DNA of 12,036 bases from Oscillospiraceae bacterium. GTDB taxonomy: Bacteria > Bacillota > Clostridia > Oscillospirales > Ruminococcaceae. The notes below the pieces were generated by a model that did no database searches, was not told the DNA's origin, and worked only from the letters and a program-made list of their open reading frames with translations. Where the stretch lies: contig JAGPHI010000010.1 in assembly GCA_018055565.1 (NCBI GenBank), positions 1-12,036 on the forward strand. Reading direction: 5' to 3'. Shown in pieces: positions 7,901 to 12,036 of the stretch (position 1 is its first letter; every line of letters begins with the position of its first letter). The translations under genes were made by a program, and so were the position numbers.

Positions 7901-8458
7901 CAGCTGCAAACCGTGCTGTTGCCACAGGGCATTTGCAGCATGCTGCAATTTGCCATCATTAAAGATGGTGCGTTTAAAGGGTTTATCGGCTTTGACGAAT
8001 GCGACCATGTGCGCGTGCCCAGCAAAAAAGAACTAACAGAGCTGAAAAGCATTGCCAATATTTTGGGCGTTTTTATCTTAGAAATGCGCAGTGTGGAGCT
8101 GATTTATAACGCCAACAATATTTCTACATCCATTATTAACGGCCTTGATTCCTATGCATATGTGTGCGACCCGATTACCTATGAAATTTTGTTTGTCAAT
8201 CATCGCACACAAGAGATTATTCCGCAAATTGCAATGGGCCAGCGCTGCTATAGCGCAATATGGAATCGCACTTCGCCGTGCACGGAATGCCCAGTACGCG
8301 CCTTGATTGAAAGCGGCAGCGCGCGCTATTCAATGGATATGTATAATACCAATTTGGATCTTTGGGTAAAGGCCTCGGCTTCGTGGATCAATTGGATTGG
8401 CGGGGGCAAAAAATGTTTGGTGGATAGCGTGGATATCACAAAGTATAAAAAGAAGTAA
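4964..8458 (+). CDS. Soluble multi-sensor diguanylate cyclase: NTF2-like, PAS repeats, GGDEF, GAF, Cys-rich PAS; 1164 aa
   Basis: This is a cytoplasmic cyclic di-GMP synthase with sensors on both sides of the catalytic domain. In order: an NTF2/SnoaL-like domain at about 8-135 (FYHSYLEERDFARCLTMF, then VTWIGTG); a short coiled coil at about 140-175; a PAS domain at about 176-290 (YRIRHKDGRLLWVQDQG, ending VDITAQKD); a second PAS at about 300-418; and two related PAS-like modules at about 430-550 and 565-685, each opening with ANLT(R/K)D and ending (T/E)D(V/I)xxIK. Next is the GGDEF domain at about 690-856, opening EHDLLTGLYNK, with substrate residues DIDYFKGINDNFGH, the active site GGDEF at 774-778 and an intact I-site RDID at 765-768 five residues before it. 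A GAF domain follows at about 880-1042, then a final PAS at about 1046-1158 carrying Cys1095, Cys1106 and Cys1109 in a C-x10-C-x2-C pattern. No transmembrane segment is seen. The catalytic residues and I-site suggest an active, product-inhibited enzyme. The chain stops at DITKYKKK, the kind of linker that normally leads into another output domain. Confidence 0.93.
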   Translation: MDTNAQSFADNAIAFTKQFYHSYLEERDFARCLTMFAPEVTWIGTGAQEVCHSIEDAKRLLAQEAASWDGHFLITGESYQVVPLQAGICNVYGEMHLVEDGPDDALLLSVSARFSVLLRQENAQFLLVHMHFSLPNSEQKSDEFIHKTMVEDYNAQLEQKLAERSMLLRNKTHEMELLADNIYGGVEICLLDEALTVQYASVGFEKLTGYTANALNAIGGHMAIMLPGEGATHKAEVLRQVAATGHFTMQYRIRHKDGRLLWVQDQGVDLTEQGGPARVQSILVDITAQKDTEAQLRLVQKRYEIAMAASEVTMFEYNVETRQLTLFERDAEFYGVSKVVENGSETFVKTGIIAPEHAADYLAMYRKIHEGAPTASCRVSSRDINGVAHDFELTFTNIFNDEGKPVRAIGVRRDVSLQRKLAKEIEYANTLATGQRVAFEANLTRDTLINVNEEWRAAEGVGDCKTLSALMDKRMQQLQPEYGEALKSIFSLERAQKALELGQRQIYCEYQLRDEARSSLWYRSRASFVRDGASGDVFARCYITDVTAIKEKEKKSKEEQRYYEAMRAKSVEAYTANLTKDQLLSGFDYPRDFLGMQDETSYTKLQKAALKNLVHPEDQARLSKILTCANIIASFKSGVRELTLEYRACSVQEFYWMRTTAHIYKESESGDVCAMFFIEDINEIKTAQLDIAYKAEHDLLTGLYNKINTQKQIDDFLQSAEGKAGKHAFFILDIDYFKGINDNFGHAFGDAVLSQIAAKIKDLFRDIDVLGRIGGDEFVVLMKNVRGPKIVQMKAKEMCERIADSYTKGTETHRVSASVGVTYYPENGTTYDTLYQNADTALYSAKENGRNCYAVYVPQMGSKIRAEGEMDSSEYELDTLDANIAQHVFRIIYESDDKNAALNAVLELVGKYYRASRAYIFEQNESGTAVCCTFEWCRDDIAPQIKELHSVPYSVIGDYQTNFDENGIFAMLDIHKVSQQLQTVLLPQGICSMLQFAIIKDGAFKGFIGFDECDHVRVPSKKELTELKSIANILGVFILEMRSVELIYNANNISTSIINGLDSYAYVCDPITYEILFVNHRTQEIIPQIAMGQRCYSAIWNRTSPCTECPVRALIESGSARYSMDMYNTNLDLWVKASASWINWIGGGKKCLVDSVDITKYKKK

Positions 8459-8471
8459 GCCATGCTGCAAT

Positions 8472-8531
8472 AAGCAGCCGTCCATGCTTTTGCGCTGCCT
8501 GTTTGCGGCGCACAAAGCAAAACGGCTGCTT
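8472..8531 (+). repeat. Large imperfect hairpin between the two cyclase genes
   Basis: The outer arms AAGCAGCCGT (8472-8481) and ACGGCTGCTT (8522-8531) are perfect 10-bp complements. After a small internal loop, TGCTTTTGCGC (8485-8495) pairs with 8508-8519 with one bulged C, and three further pairs close a six-base loop (8499-8504). That is about 24 base pairs in 60 bases, ten bases before the ribosome binding site of the next gene. No T run follows, so it is not a standard intrinsic terminator. A role in mRNA stability, processing or differential expression is more likely. An overlapping short hairpin, GCTGC (8464-8468) with GCAGC (8474-8478), would compete with the outer stem. Confidence 0.7.
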
Positions 8532-8554
8532 TGCGCTATAAAGGAGAATGCATC

Positions 8555-9721
8555 ATGCCCGACGAATATCTTTTGCAGTTTGCCGCGATTCTTGCCACGG
8601 TATCGGCGTTTTTGGTGCTGGCGCCTGTCGCCGCAGGCACCGTGCAATCGCGTATTTTGGCGCTGCTAGCGCCCATTTTGCCCGCGTTGCTTGTGCTGCT
8701 GGCTTATTTTTACACGGGCGAGGGCGCTGCACTGCGCAAGGGCGCGCTTTTGCTGCTGCTTTTTGTGTGCGTAGCGGCGCTATTTTACCTTTCGGCGCAT
8801 CGGGACGCGCGTTTTATTTACTTGCTGTCGCAAGCGGGGCTGGTGGCGCTGATTACAGTGCAGCTGGCGGCGGGGCTTTTGGGCTCTTTGGTGGGGGCAG
8901 CGGCAGGCCTTTTGGTGATGAGCCTTGCTGTTTGCTGGGTTATCCATTTGGCGCGCGTGCAAAAGCCTCTATTTGCAAGCGATAACATCAGCTGGCCCAA
9001 TTTATCTCTTTGCGCGGTGGCAATGCTTTTATTTGCGTTCTTTTTATGTGCATACCCAAAACCCAATACGGTTATCAGCGCGCATCTGCCGCTTTTGGCG
9101 ATATACGGCGGGCTTGCGTTCGTGCTGTATAGCGAGCTTTTACGGTTTGCGGCGTTGCATGTTTCGGTTACACAAGCAGAGCATGCACGCGCCTTGCTTA
9201 AGGCAAAGCTATCGCTGAAAAACAGCCAGCTTGAAATGCAAAAGCTGTACGATTCCTTTGCACAAACCGATGCGCTTACCGGCATTGGCAATCGCGCCGC
9301 GCTTGAGCGCAATCGCCTTTCAGCCGAGGCAAACTGGCAAAGCCTGATGCCTGCCGTGTGCTATTCGTTTGACCTGAATAATCTAAAACAAATCAACGAT
9401 ACACGCGGGCACGCCAGCGGCGACCAAGCTTTGTGCGATATAGCGCAGCTTTTGCGCGAAACCTTTTGCGACACGCCCGAGGTGTATCGCCTGGGCGGCG
9501 ACGAATTTTTGGTGATGGGCTATCAAATTGAACAGGCAGATGCCAAAGCGCGCCTAGCCGATTTCTACGAGCGCCTTGCAGCGCACAATGCACAGCAAGG
9601 GCAGGAAATCAGCTGCGCAGCCGGCATGGCCTTTACGCAAAATGCGGATATGACCTTTGCGTTATTAATGAGCGAGGCCGACCGTAAAATGTATGAAAAT
9701 AAGCGCAAAGCAAAACCCTAG
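8555..9721 (+). CDS. Membrane-bound GGDEF diguanylate cyclase, 388 aa
   Basis: The N-terminal 200 residues hold about six hydrophobic segments (about 8-28, 34-52, 62-80, 87-107, 110-132, 148-166, with another near 178-198). They resemble an integral membrane sensor with no named domain that I can recognise. A helical linker (about 205-235) leads into the GGDEF domain: DALTGIGNRAALE (239-251), FDLNNLKQINDTRGHASGD with the substrate-binding Asp and Asn, active site GGDEF at 314-318, and the end DRKMYENKR. The I-site position five residues before GGDEF reads CDTP rather than RxxD, so allosteric product inhibition by the classic mechanism is probably lost, in contrast to the cyclase just upstream. 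The last strand (ISCAAGMAFTQN) is slightly atypical but the catalytic core looks intact. AAGGAGAA at 8541-8548 sits six bases before ATG 8555, which is preferred over the earlier in-frame TTG at 8531. It probably shares a transcript with the upstream cyclase. Confidence 0.93.
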   Translation: MPDEYLLQFAAILATVSAFLVLAPVAAGTVQSRILALLAPILPALLVLLAYFYTGEGAALRKGALLLLLFVCVAALFYLSAHRDARFIYLLSQAGLVALITVQLAAGLLGSLVGAAAGLLVMSLAVCWVIHLARVQKPLFASDNISWPNLSLCAVAMLLFAFFLCAYPKPNTVISAHLPLLAIYGGLAFVLYSELLRFAALHVSVTQAEHARALLKAKLSLKNSQLEMQKLYDSFAQTDALTGIGNRAALERNRLSAEANWQSLMPAVCYSFDLNNLKQINDTRGHASGDQALCDIAQLLRETFCDTPEVYRLGGDEFLVMGYQIEQADAKARLADFYERLAAHNAQQGQEISCAAGMAFTQNADMTFALLMSEADRKMYENKRKAKP

Positions 9722-9849
9722 CGCCTTTTGTGCGTTAGGCGTTTATCTGCATGCATAATTTGTGATAAATACCGCTTTTTTGTAAAGTTATTGATTAAAA
9801 TGAAATATTTTCCTTGTGTAATTCGTTTATCCTGTAGAAACCTATTATG

Positions 9850-9889
9850 GATGCCCCTGCGAAAGAGGCGTCTGCAAAATCGGTAGGGG
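9850..9889 (+). promoter_or_regulatory. Structured leader that can mask the ribosome binding site of the small ORF
   Basis: GATGCC (9850-9855) can pair with GGCGTC (9867-9872) around an 11-base loop. The overlapping CCCCTGC (9854-9860) can instead pair with GTAGGGG (9883-9889), which contains the ribosome binding site of the small ORF. An A-rich stretch (CAAAA) lies between. This is a possible expression switch, but I do not recognise a known riboswitch class. No strong promoter is evident in 9722-9849. A weak stem just after the cyclase stop (9720-9743) is the only terminator-like element there. Confidence 0.35.
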
Positions 9890-9897
9890 GATTTACT

Positions 9898-10008
9898 ATG
9901 CAAAACAAATCTGCAAATTTTTGGGAAGCTTTACGAGATATTTTTTGCATTGTGTATGCAGAATCTCCGGACGAAGAGCAGGAAGACGAAAGCGATGACG
10001 AAGAGTAA
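9898..10008 (+). CDS. Possible small acidic protein, 36 aa, unknown function
   Basis: ATG 9898 is preceded by AGGGGG at 9885-9890 with seven bases of spacing, as good as the sites of the known genes here. The 36 residues have two halves: MQNKSANFWEALRDIFCIVY, which could form a short hydrophobic or amphipathic helix, then an extremely acidic tail in which nearly every residue is Asp, Glu, Ser or Gln (DEEQEDESDDEE). The frame is also open from an ATG at 9847 (53 residues), but that start has no ribosome binding site. A strong terminator follows 46 bases after the stop, as expected for the end of a real gene. I recognise no family. The composition fits a small membrane-associated or basic-partner-binding regulator, but it could also be a chance ORF. 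Confidence 0.45.
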   Translation: MQNKSANFWEALRDIFCIVYAESPDEEQEDESDDEE

Positions 10009-10054
10009 GCCTGCCTCTCCCATATAGCGTTATCACGACAAAAAATTAGCCTAA

Positions 10055-10089
10055 CACCCTTTGAACAATTGTTCAAAGGGTGGTTTTTT
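10055..10089 (+). terminator. Intrinsic terminator before the mraZ unit
   Basis: A perfect 28-base palindrome (10055-10082; stem CACCCTTTGAAC, AATT centre) is followed by GG and six T (10084-10089). It ends the transcript carrying the small ORF, and possibly the whole unit starting at 2382, and insulates the mraZ promoter. Confidence 0.92.
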
Positions 10090-10177
10090 GTCAAAAAAGT
10101 TAAAATTTTGGCACACCCGGCGGCGTGTTATGACGAAATCATTTTGCGAAAAGCACGCATATTTCACATACAAAGTA

Positions 10178-10206
10178 TTGCTTTTTATCAATTGATACTA
10201 TATAAT
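10178..10206 (+). promoter_or_regulatory. Sigma-A promoter of the mraZ-rsmH-ftsL unit
   Basis: TTGCTT (10178-10183), a 17-base spacer and a perfect TATAAT (10201-10206). Transcription would start near 10213, just ahead of the direct repeats and about 60 bases before the mraZ ATG. Confidence 0.85.
10186..10197. promoter_or_regulatory. 12-bp perfect palindrome inside the mraZ promoter spacer
   Basis: TATCAATTGATA lies wholly between the -35 and -10 boxes. The position is ideal for a repressor or for a spacer-distorting activator. It is unrelated to the downstream GTGGGG repeats. An AT-rich 12-mer palindrome can also arise by chance. Confidence 0.4.
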
Positions 10207-10216
10207 GAAAAGAACT

Positions 10217-10246
10217 AAGTGGGGCAAAGTGGGGCAAAGTGGGTAA
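10217..10246 (+). promoter_or_regulatory. MraZ operator: three 10-bp direct repeats
   Basis: AAGTGGGGCA occurs twice back to back (10217-10226, 10227-10236) and a third copy, AAGTGGGTAA, follows at 10237-10246. Direct TGGG repeats with a 10-bp period upstream of mraZ are the known binding sites of the ring-shaped MraZ regulator, which represses its own dcw operon. Here the repeats begin a few bases after the expected transcription start, so bound MraZ would block initiation or early elongation. Confidence 0.88.
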
Positions 10247-10271
10247 TTCAGTACGAAAGGGGATGTCGGCA

Positions 10272-10691
10272 ATGTTCATGGGCGAATATAATTATGTCAT
10301 TGACGACAAGGGCCGCCTGAATTTTCCGCCAAAATTTCGCGAACAAATGGGCGAAAGCTTTATCGTTACACGTTGGCTGGATGATTGCCTTGTGGCCTTT
10401 CCACAAACGGAATGGCAGCGCATTTCGGACCTGCTTTCGGAAAAAAGCATGGTAAAGGCGCGCGATGTGCAGCGCTTTTTGTACGCAAGCGCAATGGAGG
10501 CGGCTGCGGACAAGCAAGGGCGCATTTTATTGCCGCAAAATCTGCGTGAACACGCGGGTCTTGCAAAGGATGTCACCATCATTGGCGTTGGCTCTCATGC
10601 CGAAATTTGGAGCACGGAAAGCTGGCGCAATATGAACGAGCGTATGCGCAGCGGCCCCATTGCCGCCGCTATGGAAGAGATGGAGTTTTAA
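10272..10691 (+). CDS. mraZ: Transcriptional regulator MraZ, 139 aa
   Basis: MraZ is the first gene of the division and cell-wall cluster in most bacteria. It forms a ring of subunits that binds TGGG repeats and represses the cluster. The protein has the family's N-terminus MFMGEYNYVIDDKGRL and two AbrB-like (SpoVT) half-domains, each with the DxxGR signature: DKGR at 12-15 and DKQGR at 80-84, the latter leading into ILLPQNLREHAGL. Length is normal. ATG 10272 is chosen because AAAGGGG lies nine bases upstream. An earlier in-frame ATG at 10263 overlaps that site, and a GTG at 10239 falls inside the operator. ATG 10278 (MGEY) is a possible alternative. The three operator repeats directly upstream indicate autoregulation. 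The gap to rsmH is 149 bases, longer than in compact dcw clusters. Confidence 0.97.
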   Translation: MFMGEYNYVIDDKGRLNFPPKFREQMGESFIVTRWLDDCLVAFPQTEWQRISDLLSEKSMVKARDVQRFLYASAMEAAADKQGRILLPQNLREHAGLAKDVTIIGVGSHAEIWSTESWRNMNERMRSGPIAAAMEEMEF

Positions 10692-10764
10692 GCCACATAG
10701 CGCCGATAGAAAGGCGTTTTGAACACTTGTTATAAATGGGGCTTTGCCCGATAAAGCATAGTGA

Positions 10765-10782
10765 CGCAAAAGCAATTTTGCG
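10765..10782 (+). repeat. Small hairpin in the mraZ-rsmH gap
   Basis: CGCAAAA pairs with TTTTGCG (7 bp) around a GCAA tetraloop of the stable GNRA type. There is no T run, so it is not a terminator. The rest of the 149-base gap shows only a weak CGCC/GGCG stem followed by TTTT shortly after the mraZ stop. Confidence 0.4.
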
Positions 10783-10840
10783 CGATACAATTCGGCTTTG
10801 CCGCGTTGGACGCAAGTTTCAAGAAAGAAGGGGAAGCACA

Positions 10841-11764
10841 ATGCCATTTGAACATATTCCCGTGCTGTTAAACGAGTGCATAAACGGCCTTGCCATAAAA
10901 GCAAATGGCGTGTATCTCGACGGCACTGCCGGCGGCGGCGGGCATTCGTTTGCCATTGCAAGCCGCCTTGAAAACGGCATGCTGTATAGCTTAGATCAAG
11001 ACCCCGACGCCATTGCGGCAGCATCCGCGCGCCTTGCAAATATGCGTGCTACCGTGGTGCAAAGCAATTTTCGTAACGCGCCGTTTGCCCTTGCGCCTTT
11101 TGGCGTGTCGGGCGTGGATGGTGCCCTTTTGGATTTGGGCGTGTCGTCGCATCAGCTGGACGAGGAAAGCCGCGGCTTTTCGTACAAAGGCACAGCGCCG
11201 CTGGATATGCGCATGAGCCAAAGCGGGCAAACGGCGGCCGAACTAATTAACACACTTTCCCGCGAGGAAATCTCGCGCATTTTAAAAGAATATGGCGAAG
11301 AGCCATTTGCATGGCTGATTGCAGGCAAAATTGTGCAGCAGCGTGAAACGAAACCCTTTGCCACCACCGACGAGCTGGTGGCGGCGGTGGTATCGGCGCT
11401 GCCGGCCGCTGTGCGCCGCAAAGAAAAAAACCCCGCACGCCGCACCTTTCAAGCGCTGCGCATTGCAGTAAATGGCGAGTTGGACGCGCTTTCCGAGGGG
11501 CTGGATGCCATTTTTGCACTGTTAAAGCCCGGTGGCCGCTTTTGCATCATTACCTTTCATTCGCTGGAAGACCGTTTGGTTAAACAGCGCTTTCGCGCAT
11601 GGGCCACCGCCTGCACCTGCCCTGCGGAATTTCCGGTGTGCGTGTGTAACGGCGTGGCCAAAGCAAAGCTGATTACCAAAAAGCCAATAGAGGCAAACAC
11701 CGACGAGCAAACCGATAACCGCCGCGCGCGCAGCGCCAAGCTGCGCATTTTGGAAAAGCTTTAG
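10841..11764 (+). CDS. rsmH: 16S rRNA (cytosine-1402-N4)-methyltransferase RsmH, 307 aa
   Basis: RsmH (MraW) methylates N4 of C1402 in the decoding centre of 16S rRNA using S-adenosylmethionine. The start MPFEHIPVLLNE is canonical. The cofactor loop is LDGTAGGGGHS (26-36), with the acidic residue of the second strand in SLDQDPDAI (50-58). Further family signatures are LDLGVSSHQLDEESRGFSY (97-115), LDMRM (121-125), NPARRTFQALRIAVNGEL (197-214) and FHSLEDRLVK (239-248). Cysteines in CTCP and CVC (258-269) match those often seen near the C-terminus in Bacillota. Length matches the family. AAGGGGA precedes ATG 10841; the open frame before it (from 10736) carries no conserved sequence. It lies second in the dcw cluster, as usual. 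Confidence 0.98.
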   Translation: MPFEHIPVLLNECINGLAIKANGVYLDGTAGGGGHSFAIASRLENGMLYSLDQDPDAIAAASARLANMRATVVQSNFRNAPFALAPFGVSGVDGALLDLGVSSHQLDEESRGFSYKGTAPLDMRMSQSGQTAAELINTLSREEISRILKEYGEEPFAWLIAGKIVQQRETKPFATTDELVAAVVSALPAAVRRKEKNPARRTFQALRIAVNGELDALSEGLDAIFALLKPGGRFCIITFHSLEDRLVKQRFRAWATACTCPAEFPVCVCNGVAKAKLITKKPIEANTDEQTDNRRARSAKLRILEKL

Positions 11765-11827
11765 CCATTTGTTTTGCCATTCAAGCGCAAACGGCGCACA
11801 GAATGATAAAAGGCCAATATGCCTATC

Positions 11828-11855
11828 CCAATCGCACGCAAAGTGCGTGCATTGG
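11828..11855 (+). repeat. Hairpin in the rsmH-ftsL gap with a competing partner
   Basis: CCAAT, a bulged C and GCACGCA (11828-11840) pair with TGCGTGC and ATTGG (11844-11855) around an AAG loop, 12 bp in total. A second CCAAT at 11866-11870, followed by TTTT, could pair with the same ATTGG to make a weak terminator-like stem. The two structures are mutually exclusive. Positions 11874-11884 then carry the ribosome binding site of the next gene. Confidence 0.5.
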
Positions 11856-11891
11856 ATTTCTGCACCCAATTTTTAGAAAGGAGGCTGCGCA

Positions 11892-12036
11892 ATGCGCGAT
11901 CAAAACACTGCTTATGATTTAAACCGCTTTGCCCCGCGCGAAGCATCCCGTGCGCAAACAAGCGCGCGAGAGATGCGCGTAGTAAAAAACACAGATAAAA
12001 AAGCATTGCGCCGCTTCAAGCTGAAAGGCGTAAAAA
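11892..12036 (+). CDS. ftsL: N-terminus of an FtsL-like cell division protein (cut by window end)
   Basis: ATG 11892 has a strong site, AGAAAGGAGG, ending seven bases upstream. The 48 visible residues (MRDQNTAYDLNRFAPREASR onwards) are hydrophilic and become strongly basic (RRFKLKGVK). This fits the cytoplasmic tail of FtsL/DivIC-type bitopic division proteins, and AYDLNRF resembles the YDxSxFxP beginning often seen in clostridial proteins at this locus. Position right after rsmH is the standard ftsL place. The transmembrane segment and coiled coil that would confirm it lie outside the window, so the name rests mainly on gene order. Confidence 0.72.
   Translation, partial: MRDQNTAYDLNRFAPREASRAQTSAREMRVVKNTDKKALRRFKLKGVK

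Noticed and set aside
9850..9890. Cyclic di-GMP-I (GEMM) or preQ1 riboswitch
   Set aside because: Short words such as GCGAAAGAG and GGTAGG recall cyclic di-GMP-I aptamers, but the GCAAAGC core and two-arm architecture are missing. For preQ1-I, the loop cytosines lie on the wrong side of the hairpin.
10217..10246. Short tandem repeat or CRISPR-like array
   Set aside because: The three 10-bp units have no spacers and match MraZ operator repeats in sequence, period and place.

Overview
The window looks like a chromosomal segment of a Gram-positive, Clostridia-type bacterium (Bacillota). The evidence is the mraZ-rsmH-ftsL-like start of a division and cell-wall (dcw) cluster at the right end, strong AGGAGG/GAGGGG-type ribosome binding sites, and the proteins' resemblance to clostridial families: NTF2-like/PAS/GGDEF sensors, a Cys-rich PAS, and an MBOAT/SGNH acyltransferase pair. 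Base composition is fairly balanced, with many GCG/CGC/GGC codons. This suggests an Oscillospirales- or Christensenellales-like lineage rather than a low-GC Clostridium, but the genus cannot be named from sequence alone.

Layout. (1) 2-289 is the C-terminal end of a GGDEF (diguanylate cyclase) gene that starts outside the window. It converges on a minus-strand methyl-accepting chemotaxis protein gene (461-2149), and a strong, probably bidirectional terminator (360-399) lies between them. (2) 2150-2381 is a divergent promoter region. (3) 2382-9721 holds four genes on the + strand: an MBOAT O-acyltransferase (AlgI/DltB type), a membrane-anchored SGNH-fold protein, a 1164-residue soluble diguanylate cyclase with NTF2-like, PAS, GAF and Cys-rich PAS sensor domains, and a 388-residue membrane diguanylate cyclase. 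They may form one transcription unit. A large imperfect hairpin sits between the two cyclase genes. (4) 9722-10090 contains a structured leader, a possible 36-residue acidic small protein with a good ribosome binding site, and a textbook intrinsic terminator. (5) From 10178 a new unit starts: a near-ideal sigma-A promoter, three direct repeats that are the expected MraZ operator, mraZ, rsmH and the start of an ftsL-like gene.

How the parts may work together. Three GGDEF genes, a chemoreceptor and an extracellular polymer acylation pair in under 10 kb point to a surface-lifestyle locus. Cyclic di-GMP made in response to intracellular and membrane cues could accompany acetylation of an exopolysaccharide or cell-wall polymer. 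No polymer synthase, PilZ receptor or EAL/HD-GYP phosphodiesterase lies in the window, so this link is inference from gene order. I found no CRISPR array, tRNA, rRNA, insertion sequence or prophage gene. Nothing here is clearly a new biological system. The most novel items are the small acidic ORF with its leader, the hairpin between the cyclase genes, and the large cyclase whose chain ends exactly where another output domain would be expected.
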